A stretch of DNA of 64,000 nt. It comes from Prinia subflava (Eukaryota > Chordata > Aves > Passeriformes > Cisticolidae). The position numbers were made by a program, and so were the translations under genes. Under the pieces are notes generated by a model. The model was not told the DNA's origin and ran no database searches. It saw nothing but the letters and a program-made list of their open reading frames with translations. The DNA lies in the NCBI RefSeq assembly GCF_021018805.1, contig NC_086253.1:14076735-14140734 (forward strand). The letters are read 5' to 3'. Of this stretch, positions 27,441 through 40,964 are shown in pieces (position 1 is the stretch's first letter; each line of letters begins with the position of its first letter).

Positions 27441-29075
27441 TACTGATTATCAGTGTTGAGAATTTCTAAAAATTTCTTCAGTATTCAATCTTTTAGCCAT
27501 TCAAAACCAAGCAATTTAAATTTAATTCTCTTGAATACATACTGGATTCAATTTCCTAAAAGCTTGAGATATAGAGCATAATGCTATGTGGGTAGGGAGA
27601 ATAAAAGAACAGCCTTAAAGATAAAATTAGTAAGACTCAGATAGAAAATTGTAGTAAAAATTTTAACTGCCATCTTAATGAAGGATAATGTTACAGTGCA
27701 TTGAAATCTGTATCAGAGAAGTTTTGTTACATCAAATATTATATGACTGCAGGGCATACCTGACTCTTCAGATGACAAGAGTTATTTGTTTTTGGGAATT
27801 CTTTTCCAGATCTATTTTGCTTAACATACACATTTTTATTTTGTATGTTTCCAACTCTTCAAATGTACAATTTTTTTTCAACATAATTTTTATTTTTCCA
27901 GATCCTAACATTTGCCCTTGATATTATTTGATAATATTATCTAGAAAAAAATGGAGTGCAATATTTCAACAGTGTATGATACACACATGTGAGAGACTCC
28001 ATGTTTTGTACAAGCCAGGAGAAAAATAATTAACACCATAATAATTTACTCCATTTTAAACTCCTGTTGAGGCAGCATTAAAATGAAAATCTAAAGAGGC
28101 CATATCTTTTTCTATACTTTGATATTGCGAAACCCACCAAAATTCTAATATGTCCCTTGCAGTCCAAACTTTGTCTTCTTTCTGAGGATCCCTGAGGATG
28201 CAAATTTATTTCTTAGAGGATTTCTTATTGCTAACTTTGCCTGTACCAGTTCAGGCTTTAATTCCAGAAGATTCCTGATTTAATCTCTGGTGGGTTAATC
28301 AAGATGACCACCAATGCATTAATACCTATTAATATCACAAATTTTATCAAAATACTGCTTTTTTCATACTGTATAGCAAGCACTGCAGAGGTAGTAAAGA
28401 CTAGCATTAATACAGATTTTGGAACCAATAGTACTACCCACACAACCTTCCAGAATGGATGTTTTTAATTACTTGATCACCACTTATTTTTTATCATAGT
28501 GTGTTGAACTATGTTTTCTGTAACACTTGCTAAGTAACAACATAAAGGCTAAAGTTTATAAAGCTAAATCATCTAACTGTGGGCTGAATAATTTCCTTGT
28601 GAAGGAATGCAACTAGGGTTCTTTACATTAGCAAGTAAATGGATTTCTGAATGCATTCACCAGTTTATTCTCCTACCATTTATTCTGCTCCCTCAAACTC
28701 TATTAATGAAGTTATTTTCTGAAAATATCCATGTTTGAATACATCTGTACCATAACATCTCTACAACTAGGAGGCGTTTCACACTTTCAGAATATCTAAT
28801 CCAGCCTTTTTTTTCTGGTTGGGTTTTTTTTTTTTTCATTGGTTCCTCCTTCTTGCTGCTAACTTTGTGGCAGGACATGGAGTCCAGCTGGTTCTCTGTA
28901 TTGTAAATTTATGGGGGTTTTTTTTCTGTGTAAGTTTTTAATCCCATCTAAGGCCAGATGATAGATGAGATCAGAAGTCACATCATTACCCCCATTACAG
29001 TATTGGCATCTGACTGCTGCCCTTCTGCAGTTGTTTAATTTACTTTGTTTTCTGGGCCTTCCATGTAGCTGTGGC
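27441..29075. other. Intergenic, nothing recognised
   Basis: AT-rich with two T-rich runs (near 28806-28838 and 28916-28926). No gene features. Confidence 0.4.
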
Positions 29076-29172
29076 CCTTAGTGACATGTTTTAGTGTTGG
29101 ACTTGTCTGTGCCCAGTGGTTGCACTCAATGATCTTAGGTCTTTTCCAACCTGAATTATTCCACAGCTCTAT
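29076..29172 (+). mobile_element. CR1 LINE 3'-end fragment
   Basis: The plus strand carries the CR1 3' terminal landmarks in order: GTGACATGTTTTAGTG, GGACTTG, GTTGCACTCAATGATCTTAG, GTCTTTTCCAACCTGAATTATTC and a degenerate octamer-like tail. Only about 100 bp remain, consistent with heavy 5' truncation during CR1 retroposition. Confidence 0.75.
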
Positions 29173-32100
29173 GTTCCTCAAGATCCTCCACAGATCCTCC
29201 TCTTGCTTTCTGTGGTTAGGCCAGTGGCAATGGAGAATCTGGTTATCTCTGTGGTCTCTAGACTTTCTTGTGTCTTCCTAAGACCAGCAGCTGACTATGC
29301 CCTTAAAGGTGCAGACTGTCTGAGACAAGTGGAGAAATAGTTCCTGCTTAATAGCAGGGCTCTTTGCAGAGGTTCAACCATGCACTGAGGAGTGCCTTCT
29401 GGGATGCCTCAGCTGTGTCATCTGGGTATCTGGGTTTTGATTCTCTTAATGCTGAGCTAATTGTTGAATTCAGAGGCAGTACCTTCAGGAGATATGCCCT
29501 TTGTTTACCTCTGCATTTGGTATTACTGTGGATTAGTACTTGAACAGAGTGGGGAAGGTATGCTCCTGCCTAATGTATTTGGAGCTTCTTGGTGACAAAT
29601 CTTCTTAAGTGTCCTACAGACAATACATCCCCACAGAAAGGATGCAATTCTGTACTGTCAATATGACAAAGTATAAAAGATACTTTTTTCCAAAGTTGGG
29701 CTACAATTTCAAAAAATACTCGTTCCTGGGGAAGGGAAAAGCCTTTTCCTATTTCCCACTTTCTCTCCAAATTCAGATACTAAACTAGTTTTATTTCACT
29801 AGCCCTTGTATATTTATCCATGGGTAACTCTGTTTGCTCAGATACTGTAGTCAGTGTATTGTACTCAGTTTTCTCTGTAGAAAGCACTGTAGAAAGATTA
29901 CTCTTTCTCAACACTGTAGTCATCCTGCACTTGGTAGGAGTGAATTTCTTTTTACAGCACCAGGTCTTTGCAACCTAGTGAATTCTGCAGTGCAAGCTCT
30001 CTTTTTGCTGTATTCTCCTTGGCATTCACTCTCTTTCCAGAAAGATCTATGTACAGCACAAAAGCAGACCATGAGTTTCATCCAACTAATGCAGATGTCT
30101 GGTGTGCAGACAGCTAGTCTATGTCACAGTTAGTCCCTTTAAGGTTGTCTTAATGGAAAGAAACAGGACCTCTTACATCACAGTACAATTCCTCTTAGAC
30201 AGGTAAAATAGGTCAGATGATTCACTACTTAAAAACACTTATTTCTGACCACAGAATGTGAGTTGAGTCCTAGGTTACTTGTCTAGCTTCTGGTATCTGC
30301 ACTGTAGGTGCACTTAAATGAGATGAAAACCTCTCCTTGAGCCTACTGACTCTCCTGGTCACTTCTTCAGCTCTTACTGCACTTTAGACATGGTGATGCC
30401 CACTAGCATGGTTTGAATGCAGCATGCAGTGGTTTCCTCATGAGGATTTCCTGTGACTCATCACCATCCTGCACAGTGTCCAGAACCCCATCAAGTTAAA
30501 CTGATGAATATATTTTTCTTTAAAAAACACATCAAATAACTCCTTTTTTAAAATAGAGAATCTTCCACATCTAAGAAATCCACCAGTAAGTTGTTTTGTG
30601 TTCTGGTTACTGGAACAGTCCTGCTTCTGAAGTTGGGGGCCCTTTGTAGGAGAAATGTGAGTATGCTCTGGCCAGAGTGATTATAAGTGGTAAGACATAG
30701 GTTCTGTCTCCAGCAGGGTTACACAAGAGCAATCTGCTATTACAGATGCAAGAGCATGTCTGTGTTCTGCCCTAGATGAGCTTTGTGACCCCCCTTTGGG
30801 TGCTGCTGCCAAGTCAAATTTCAGCTTGAACAGTTGAAGCTTGGCAGAGAGTAAGCAACAGAAAGTGGGATCTCTTCAGGGCAATGGGTAGATAACATTA
30901 ATAATAGACATTGCTACCAGCTCTTTCCTAGTTGCTCTCTGGCAATACTTTATTTGTGGTCATTTCTGTGCTTAGTTTAAAATGAGAGATTCCTCATAAT
31001 CCTTGGTGATTTTCTTGGATCAGTTAGGTTGATGTGGTTACACTGAAATACCTTCTTTAGAGGGAATAATTCCCTTTCTTAACTTGCAGAGTCATGCTCT
31101 GCAATGGAGAGACATAGGCAGGCTCTATCTTGTAATCATAAAGGTGTAATTCCCAAGTTCTGCCTCTCCTATTAAGGTCCTGAGGTGAATCATACTGAAG
31201 CACTGCACTAGGACCTAAATGGTGCAGAAAGTTTGGGACACATCTTCAAAGTACCCAGGTCCTTTTCTCCTTACAGACCTGGGATTGATAGTTTTTTTTT
31301 TTCTTGGACGATGGAAAAAACCCAATTTAGTTCCCTGTTCTTCTGACTTTCAGCAGAGCAATACCTACAGCCTGCAAAAGTCTTTGAAAAATCCTTCACT
31401 AATCCTGACTTATTTTTTTCAGTTTGTAACTATCTGACTGATTTATAACAGTTTCAGAGGGAATTGAGCACCCCATCTATTATCAATCAAACCTCACCTC
31501 TTGCTAAACTGAAGAAAGACTATTCCAGCTGTATGGCTGTTACTCACCAGGCACTGTGTACCAGCAGAGATATTAGAGGTCTTGAACTTTGCAGAGAGCA
31601 TTCTCGTAGCACTCACTGAGTTATGTACTATTGCCACAAATGCCCCATGCATCATGATGGGAGTACACTGCACTCATGCAGGACAGCCTTATTTTCAATC
31701 AAATTTGTGTCAGGCAGGGATATGATAATATATTTTTATTCATTCTGTTACTTGCAACTTTAGGTACATCAAGGAGATGGAAGAAGCTTCAGAAGCCCAG
31801 GATTCCCAAACTAGCTGGTTTTCTCAAGTGGACTGACTGTGAAATTCAGTCCATCAGACTTTAATCTAAAAACCACTTAAATTAATTCCTAACATTCAGA
31901 CAGCTGAAATCAGGTGAGAATAATCTCTTTCTAATTCTGTCTTGGGACTTCTAGGTTCCTAATTTATGGAAGTCAAGAATGGCAGTGTTAGAGCAAATAA
32001 GAAGTTTAGGAATCCCATGTTTCCATCTCTGGTAGTGGCTAATATATCAACATGAAATTTTTGAGAAAATGAATCATCATATCTTGGTTATTTATCCAAG

Positions 32101-32506
32101 TTGCCTTTTTTTCCTCAGTTTACTCTTTTTATTTATCAGTGCTCATCAAGTCTATAAAGGAAAACTTTCTGGGAACAAGGCAAGTAATGAACATGGGTTA
32201 AAATTCAGAATGGTTATATCTCAAATAGATCATTCTCAACTTTTTTGTCCTCCCAGCAGCTGGTGTGCTACAGGCACCACAATTCAGATGCATTGACACA
32301 ATGGCTGCAGCAGAGTCCTGCACCTCCTGCAACTGAGCCAAAGTCAGAAACCTTACTGACATAAAGGATTTTGACTACACTGGAAAAAAACCCCAAACTA
32401 TTGGGTTATTTTGATACTTGCAGGTTGGATTTTTTATACATCAGAAAAATGAGAATCTAACTTTTAATTTCACTTTGGAATAAATGATTCTTTATTAAAA
32501 TGCTAG
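29173..32506. other. Intergenic, nothing recognised
   Basis: No transposon ends, RNA genes or coding regions supported. A T10 run lies near 31292. Confidence 0.45.
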
Positions 32507-32573
32507 GGTTTGGGGGTTTTTTTGGTGACTTTTTTGTGCTTTTGTTTTGTTTTGTTTTGCGTTTTTTTTTTTG
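32507..32573. repeat. T/G simple repeat, (TTTTG)n
   Basis: T-rich tract with GGTTTGGGGGTTTTTTT at the left, four TTTTG units in the middle and T11 at the right. Confidence 0.8.
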
Positions 32574-35500
32574 AGAAGTAAAATTTCTAACTTCAAGCAC
32601 CCCAGATCCTGATATTTCTGTTGCAGATAGAAATGCTAATTGCTCATGAGTAACTTTTCACCATTTTTTCATATGCTTGACCCTTTGAAAACTCAAGTTC
32701 TGCAGCACAGTGCAAGGAGGGAATCTCCCAGTCCAGTTCCTGAGAAATGGCTGGAGAGGCCAAGCTCTGTTGGGCTTTCTGCCACTGTCTGCACGTGGAA
32801 CATGGGTAGCAAAGCTAATACTAAACTTGTGCCTTACATTCAAATGCAATGTGGAATTTTATTTTTGCTATAGGACAAATCCTGTTTACTCTTTCCTGTG
32901 ATGAAATCTGCTGCCTTCAATGGAATTTGCCACCTGGAAAGAAACACTGGAGAAAGACAGCACTGCACCAAAAGCAAAGTGTTGCCCTACTCACTTCTAA
33001 AAGATGCACTTTTGAGTGCAATCAAAGTAGGTTTCAGTGACATTTGACTCTAGGTTTGTATATGGCAAAACAAACCTATAAAACTCCACTTACCCCCTCT
33101 ACTTCCCTCTTGATTTACAAAAGTGGAAACTTTCAGGATGTCTTAGCTGTAGACCATAAAACTCTTCACAAACACATTAAGAATGTCAAAAACCACCTTT
33201 GAGATGAGTAACACCTTTTAAAGTAATGGGCTAAATCAAACCAAAACCTTTGCTGACATTTTGATTGCGTTTGTGTTAGTTGGTATAATGAAAAATTAAC
33301 TTTACACATAAAAAATTTATTGTACCTTCTTTTACTGCCTAGGAAGAAAAGTTTAGTGTAGGCAACTGAACGATGCTTCTTCATGGGTTGTCACTTTATA
33401 CACTTTATTATTGTAACTTATGGGGATGTTTGTAAGCAAAGAAGTGTTATTTATTCTGCTGTACACCCATTTGCTCACTCGTTATGCTCATCATGGCTCT
33501 AAGTAATAAACTTCATAATATCACACATTAATGGGGTTATTTAAACTCTAACTACTATAAGTTAATGTGCAAATTCCTTGCAGTTTTCCCATGTTTACTC
33601 ACAATTTTTCAATAATGTTCAAGTCGTGCTCTGAGTCTGGGAAGAATCACACACTTTAGTGCAATAATGTATGAGGAAATGTATAGTTATTTAATAAATA
33701 TAGAGGAATTGACATTAATGTCTGTGTATCATTGGGTGTTCCCATTCATTAAAATGATTACTTGATACTTATTTGTGGGAGATAAAAGATATTTAGTACC
33801 ATTTCATGCAAATTGCAAATACTTGCCCACACCAGAACAAACTTTGAAAAGAGAATATTGTTGAAGTCTCCCTTGTTTTTCTAAGTGTTAGCAAAAATGA
33901 GAAGCAGTTAAACTGCAGTTACCCAAAGGCAAGAACTTTGGTGATTGACTTTATTATTGCTTGTTATGCATTTTTGTTTGCATGCTTCCCAGATCTATAG
34001 ATCCATAATTGTCCTGCACGCTTTCTGCTTGAAGGCTCTTTTGAAAGAAAAGTGTAAGAATTTAGGAATTCCTATTAGTTTTTGTAAGAATCTGTTATTT
34101 TCTTGCTGCCTTAAATGTACACTGAATAATTTTTCCTTTGTTCTCAAAACCAGAATGTACACGTGTGATCAATAATGTAGCAAGCTGAATATTGAAAACA
34201 CAGATTTTTCTATTGCCTAATAAAATAATCCAACTTCCCATGATGCCATACTTTTGTGCTGAAATTCATAAACTCCAACCTGACTTTTTGGATGGTAATT
34301 ATTTTATTTTATGAGTTTCAGATACCATCACTGTTCTTTAAGTCAAGTTTTACCCATCTAACAGAGTGCAAAACAGCATATATCAAAAAGTTGATCTGAT
34401 GAAATGACCTTGCTTTCAAAAGCAGATATTCCCATTATTCAGAAGAAGCCACTGGTTTTTCAGACCACTTCCTGCTCCTCCTGAGAATGACAGCTAGTGA
34501 TGAGGGAACCTCTTGGTAAAAGCCAATGATGTAAATTTGAAACACCATTTTACATGACAGATGATAGCTATTAATTTGTGAACAAATGTGTGTTCTGTAG
34601 GACATATGCCTATAAGTGGAAAGTCCAGCACCATCACAGCTCAGGCTTAAGTAAAGAAATAACTGGGTGGAGGGGATACCTAGTGCACCTTGAAGGTCAA
34701 TTCCTCTCAGTTTTACATGAGCTATCCCTAGCTTGCTTGCTGTGGCCCAATTTCAGATTTGGATTCCATCCCCCCTCCCACCCCACCACTTTTCCTTAAA
34801 ACAGGTAAGACAGGATCTTCTGTTTTGAAATGACCCTAAAAAGTTCAGACCAAAGCTCTTTTAAATTCTGTTATCTGAAATGCAGAAATCCTCTACAAAA
34901 TGCTGCCAAGCATTGCCATGGTAACATGATGTCACCTGGTGACAGAACAAGCATTGTAGCATTTAGCTGAGACCATGTTGCTTCCTCCACCAGCAAAAAG
35001 GAGATTTTGAAAGCAGAGACTCATCTGAGCAAAGGAACATCTGCAATCTAAACATTTCCACTCATCTTCAGGGACAGAAACCACTTTCATTTCTTGTCTC
35101 TGAACGAGGGGCAGGGGATAAATCACAGTCAGGAGTCTTGATAACTTGTATTATCAAGAAGGGGAGTGAATGGAGGATTATCAGTTTTATCTTTTTACTT
35201 TCAGAATGTGTCTTAAAGGCCAGTGAGCAAGGGCTCTGGGAGCCTGACTCTGCAGACCGGCTGGTCCTCAGCAACAGGCACTCAGCTTGGGCTCCATGAG
35301 CATGGCTCACTTGTCACATTGCACACATTGATAATATTTCACTATATTTAGCCATTTGCATGCAATTCTGACATGTATTAAATGATGTGCTTCTCCTCTG
35401 AATGGCTGGCGGATTTTAGACTGAGCTTTAAACTTGTGAGGGTGGATCCTGATTACGTGGGTGCACTGCTTCACTATTATGGGCTTCAGCCAAGAAAAAC

Positions 35501-38500
35501 CTCCCAGTCAATATGCTTTTCCTCCAGGCTTTTAATAGCCTCCAGAGCAAGACAAGTATAGAAATTACCCATGAAATCTGCTACAGCATGAGAAAAATAA
35601 GATATTTTGGCATCGATTGGAGGTGAAGAAAACAGGAAAGGGGCTGCTAGAAATCTTGGCCATTAGAAGTTCCACATATGAGCAATTGCAGCATTCTCTG
35701 AAGAAGTGTAAGGCATATACATTTGCCTTTTTTTCTCAAGTGTGTTTTTGGCTTCTTTACTGCCTCCAAATTCTGGAATACATGAGGGTCCTCAGAGGTG
35801 CAAGGCAGAGCCAAAACTGCATTACAATGCACTGAGGATTTTTTGCAAATGTGCATGTCAAAGTTCTCACAAATTCTAATCTGAGTTCACAGTCCTTGTG
35901 GCATCAGTGAAACTAACACCTCATAATGACACCCAGGCAAAACTGCAAGGCAAATGTAATTTCAATATTTACAGCGTAGTTCAAGCACATTTCAAAGCTG
36001 TGAGCCAGTCCATCTTTGTTGGGTTTTATTTGGATTTACACCAAGAACACTTTGCAAAGTTATAACTGGGATATTAATTTCTCCCATTTTCTTCCAAAGA
36101 GGTTATGTCATTCCATATCAGTTGTAGTATAAATAAGAACATGTTTGAATGGAGAAGAACTCTAAAAATCACATTTAGGAACCCTTGAAATCGTACAAAA
36201 ATTTAAAGCATTCTTTCTTGTGCTGATATTCTTAAATATTTGCTTTTCTACATTTCTGCTCAATATATGAATGAAAATATGTTTATTCTGACCTTTCAAA
36301 ATCCTTGCTATTTTGATGTGTGCAGAACAATGTCTTCAACTTTCTCATTGCTCTTCCCTTGTTGATCTAAACCCAGTTAAATTTAGTTCTATTTTCTCCT
36401 CACATTGGGTGAAAACCAGTCTCTGAGGTCTCAGAGCCCAGCACCTCACCATGTCGTTCTACACCATATCACTCATTTTGTAGACCTACTGAGCTTTATT
36501 TTAGACTCAGCTAAGGTGATTCGAAGATCTTTGCAGAATCCAATTTTTCTAATAATTAACAATTGTCTCCTAGTTTCCACTATTTTTACATTCACATTTT
36601 CTGCTAAGTCCCATTGAGTTTTCTCATCAAGGAAGTCAAAACATACTCTATCCCTGTAAGTCATAATCTGTCTTGCCTGGCTATCTCTATAACTATTTTT
36701 TGATCCATAATTTTGCTTCTGTACTTTTAAACAAGACAATACCATTACCTCTCTAAGAAGTGTGGATGATTCTATGCTATACTTCAGTGGCTATTTTTTG
36801 CAGCAAAACTGAGCTGTTTTCCACAGTGTACTATAATTTGGTACCACAATCATCTGGGATGAAGTCAGTGAAGAATAACCTGGGTTATCGCAGTTTTACA
36901 CTTTAGAGGGCACTAATTTTCTTTGAAATCAATGATGATTACACCTTACTTCTTAAGGATTTATCTGAGATCAATTGCTGTTCAGCATCTGTCAAGTGCA
37001 GGTTTTGTATAAAGGTGCTGAACCTTGGATTCAGGCACCCACTGCTAAGATTCTTTTTTGGAAGCACTTGAAATGGAGATTCAGCCCAGCAGGAGTAACT
37101 CAGATAGTGTATATACTTCTATGTTCAGTGACAGTGACAAATTGAAGGCACTGAGCAGCCAAGATCAGGGGTTTTACCCTGTCCAGCTCATGCCAATGGT
37201 CTGCTGCAAGTCCTATTTCACTGGGCAGGAGTTAACTGTTGAGCTGCAGTCATATTTCACAAGATTTTTGAGTTAACATTACATGAATTATACACAGTTT
37301 ATAAAATGATTATTTAATCAGTGGAAAATTAAGTTCATAGATGTTTTCAAAATCTGAACTAGGACATTCATCAGCAGAACTGCTAAATTTTTAATCAAGT
37401 CTACTGTGCTTGATGTAGCTATCATTCTAAATTGCCCTCTCTCTGCTGGTCCTCTTACTGCAGTATATATTTTAACATTATCCTTCCTCATGGCTAATTG
37501 AATTTTTTCAGCTCAGATTTAAGGCAGAATGACATGCCACTCAGCATTTTTATCAAAGGACAGTCTTACTTACTTTTAACAGATGAAATGCTTTAAATAC
37601 TAGGCAGAGTGAACTCCAAAGTTCTTTGGTTCCTTCTTACTTAGAGGCATCTTTTAAAAGGAAACGTGGCAGAAGTACAAAGAATAAGGAGTTTTGCTTG
37701 TCATGAAGATGAGGAACAATTTGAAATTCCCTGGTCAGGATTTGTTTAGGGATTTGATTCCTTCAGTCATTTCTGGAAAAGGTCTGGATGAGAATCAATG
37801 AGCAATAGTTTCTCCAGGTATTTAACCATCTCCCATCTCATGTAAGAATTCAGTTGCAATCATAAATTTTCCTGTTCTGTAAAAACCTTTGGAATTCTCT
37901 TTCATTAAAACTGTGAGAAAAAATACGTTCAAAGATGAGAAAACTCCAGAGAATTTACTCCTTGTATAAACTGAAAGTGTAGATACTACCCCAGTTAAGG
38001 GAGAGACTGTAATGTCTTCTCAGCCCTTGTTTCTCACACCCCACTGAGCAAACTTTTAGGAAGGCAAATACCTGAAGATAGGAAGCCTTTTCTGGTAGAG
38101 ATACCTTCCCTTCATCTTCTCAGGGTACCTGTAACCCAGTCTGTTTCTAAGGGAATTTGGGATGCATGTAGGAAGCCAAGAAATCTCATCTTTACTCACC
38201 TGAACAAACATTTACCTAAATCTCCTTGTAAGCACTCACTATCTGCACAAGCATATTATGAAGCTCACTGTGCATTTTTAAGCATCATAAATTTGCTCAT
38301 CATCAGAATAGGGTTCTTCTTGCCTGGAACTTCCACCTATTATTTACTACTTCTGAATGGCATGACTTGTCATGCTATTCCTGTAGTTCTAAAGCTTGAG
38401 GTCCTTTCTTAAGGATAGCCAGGTCTTGAATCCCTCAGTCGAATTCAATGCAAGTAAGAGATTTTTACATAAACAAACAAAAAAAAAGCCACCCAATTGC

Positions 38501-39540
38501 CCATGTGGTAATTTTTTTTTTTCATATTGTGTTTTAAAATGTACCAAGGGACAGTTACAAGTCTATATGCCTCCATAGACCTAAATGATGCTGGAAATTG
38601 GATTTTGGAAATTTAATTAAAAGGTGATAGAAGATGAATATACATTTCATACATCAAAAGATGGAGAGAAAACTATAAATACATGCATATATGTATAATA
38701 ATGCTATTTATACTAAGGAGTTTGATGAGTTTTTGGTATTCATCACAAAGTGATTATATCATTGACATGAACTAATAACACAGTGTTAGCACTATAGTTT
38801 CTTTAACAGGAAAAGAGATTACCTAAAGAGAAAGGAAAAAAAAAATTACTAAACCACTGATTATCTACCTGGGAAATGAGGCCACTCCCCTGCATGTTTA
38901 TCCTGAGTTTGCCTGTGCACTCTGAAAATGCCTGTGTGAAGCTTGCCTAGGAATGTCTGTTATTTCCAGAGCAATTCGAGAGCTACGTGTCTGTGACAGA
39001 ATTCTGCAAAGTCACATGAAACCATCAATAATTAAGCTAATTTAAACACTATCTTGGTCTACTCCAGCAAACCTTGCCATCCAAGTACCTGCAACTCTCT
39101 CTGATACCAACGCATTCTGGGTGAGAGTTTTCCCCAGTGCATGCTGAAGTCCCAGGCACATGTACATGTCTACTGGAGGCAACGTGTCCCAGTTGCCATC
39201 AAGATGCTCCTGGAACATGTTTGGGCCCACACACAGTTTTGTCCAGAGAAAAAACTGGACCTCAGGTGGATGATGACTGACAAGGACAAAGCCGGACATG
39301 GCCAGCATATGGGAGCAGAAAATCAAGTGGAGCAGATTGACTTCATCTAGATGCAGTGGTAGAACTTGGCATTAAACTTGAATAATATGTGGGGGACTCA
39401 GAAATTAATGTGCAATTTAATAAACTCCTTCAGGAATTCTAGAAATACTAAAAGCCCATCAATTTTCTGAAGGCTTATCTCCGGTATTTTCATCTCCCAC
39501 TGCCCTCCGTGACATACTGAAAATCTCCTTGTCTTGAGAG
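32574..39540. other. Intergenic; a few possible regulatory motifs
   Basis: No exon or repeat family recognised. At 33470-33830 an unbroken AT-rich segment carries many homeodomain- and octamer-like words (for example CATGCAAATTGCAAAT near 33808), which could be conserved noncoding sequence. At 34912-34943 an RFX-type X-box and a perfect palindrome lie together (listed separately). The remainder is unremarkable. Confidence 0.4.
34912..34943. promoter_or_regulatory. Candidate RFX X-box plus palindromic E-box site
   Basis: ATTGCCATGGTAAC at 34912-34925 closely fits the palindromic X-box bound by RFX factors (GTTGCCATGGNAAC type). Five bases later, GTCACCTGGTGAC (34931-34943) is a perfect inverted repeat around one base and contains the E-box CACCTG. 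Two strong palindromic sites within 32 bp suggest a regulatory element, but motif matches alone are weak evidence. Confidence 0.3.
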
Positions 39541-40297
39541 TGTCTTGGTTTGGCAAAACAGATACCTGTCCAGGAAAACTGGAGTTTCCCTTGGAATGGA
39601 GAATGTAAAAAAATCCCTCCCTCCAACTTATTATAATTTTGCAGTTAGGAGCTTTCAGGCAAAAATATGGAAATAGGAGTAACAGCTCTTTACTAGGAAT
39701 ATTAAAAATGCAAATGCAGTAGTACCAAACAAACAAACAAAACCCACAAAAACAAAACAAAAACTCCCCCAAAACAAAAAAACAAAACCAAACCAAAACC
39801 AAACCAAAACCAAAACCAAAACAAAACAAAAACAAACAAACAAAACAAAAGACAAACAAGCAAACAAACAAAACCCAAAAAAACCCCAAAAAAGTTGGAG
39901 TAGAGATGATGACAGAGGTGGTTCTGTTGGAGTAGAGATGATCTGAAGTGGCGGTGAGACAGGTCCAGTCTTCCTCTGAGAATCCAGTGGAAAAGCAGAC
40001 ACTCTGCTGTTCTGAATCTCAGGTTTTATCCAGGTAGGAATGCTTGGCTCCTTCCTGTGGGTGGAGCATCTCACCATGGAATGATTTAATTTCATCAGTC
40101 ATGTGGTGAGCCTTAATGGCTCATTAACAGCAGATATCCTCCAGGGAGGATGGGTTGTGGAAGAGATAGGGAACATTGCTCCTCTGGTTTTAACAGCTGG
40201 CCCATTAACAGAATGCACTCGCCCCCTCCACCCCAGAGTTAAGAGGAATAAATTATACCAGAGATAAAGAAAAACACCTCCTCAGCTGGTTTCAACA
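39541..40297 (-). mobile_element. ERVL-like solo LTR containing an (AAAAC)n expansion
   Basis: About 757 bp bounded by TGTCTTGG on the left and TTTCAACA on the right (TG...CA). It reads as an LTR on the minus strand: GGATAAAACC (plus-strand GGTTTTATCC at 40022-40031) is a TATA-like box preceded by a U3-like segment with CCAGCTGTTAAAACC and TCTTCCACAACCCATCCTCC. I recognise this as a common avian ERVL-type LTR. A possible 5-bp duplication is poor (GAGAG/GATGG), so the ends are approximate. There is no internal region. The low-complexity tract 39726-39893 sits inside it, downstream of the TATA box. Confidence 0.6.
39726..39893 (+). repeat. (AAAAC)n/(AAAC)n/(CCAAA)n low-complexity tract
   Basis: About 170 bp built from AAAC, AAAAC and AACC units inside the ERVL-like LTR. 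The minus-strand open frames rich in F, C, L, V and G across it are translation artefacts of the repeat. Confidence 0.9.
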
Positions 40298-40964
40298 GAT
40301 GGCAAATAGAATACACATTTGTAGTTAGATATTACAACCCAAGACAGAGAGGCAAGTACAGGTACCAGAGACCACAGGTAAGTACAGGTGAAAGGCCAGA
40401 AGCCTCTGAATCTCCTGTAGGCTGTTAGGCAGGGTTTGGAGGGGGCTCAGTATGCTGCCTCTTTTGCATGCATCTCTCCTTATGCTGAGGATCTCCTTAT
40501 CCTGAGGAACAAGGCATGTAACAGGTCTGTTACTCTGAGGTGCCTGAGTTGCCTCTTGCTCCTAGAAATTTGGGCTGCATGATGCCTGCACTTTGTCTCA
40601 GTGCTGTCAGTGCAAACTCGTTACACGTTTCCCCTGACACCGTGTGAGGCCGTGGTTCTGATGATGTGGAGTGGGTGTCCGTGTGTACATGCAGGCAGCC
40701 TGGGTGAAGGTACACCGTGCTTTAGGCCTCCCAGAGGGAGCTGCTGCTGTGGCACTGCCATGTCACAAAAGCACTGTCTGCTTAGACAGACAGGCACGTT
40801 CAGCTCCACTGCCTCTTTGGTTCTGCATTTCAGATGTCCTCACACTGTGCCAAGGAATGTCACAGAGTGAAGTTATCTCTCTAGCCACAGGTTTTGCAGC
40901 CCATTTGTAATTTGTTTTTCAAGACAGTGTTTTTTCAAGGTTCAAGGAAAGCAGCATCTCAGTG
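40298..40964. other. Intergenic between LTR and CR1
   Basis: Locally GC-richer with some CpGs. Overlapping short frames on both strands have no family features. The last part may be the diverged 5' extension of the following CR1. Confidence 0.4.

Noticed and set aside
39398..40095. Two large minus-strand open frames rich in F, C, L, V and G
   Set aside because: They translate the (AAAAC)n tract inside an LTR; low complexity, not a membrane protein.
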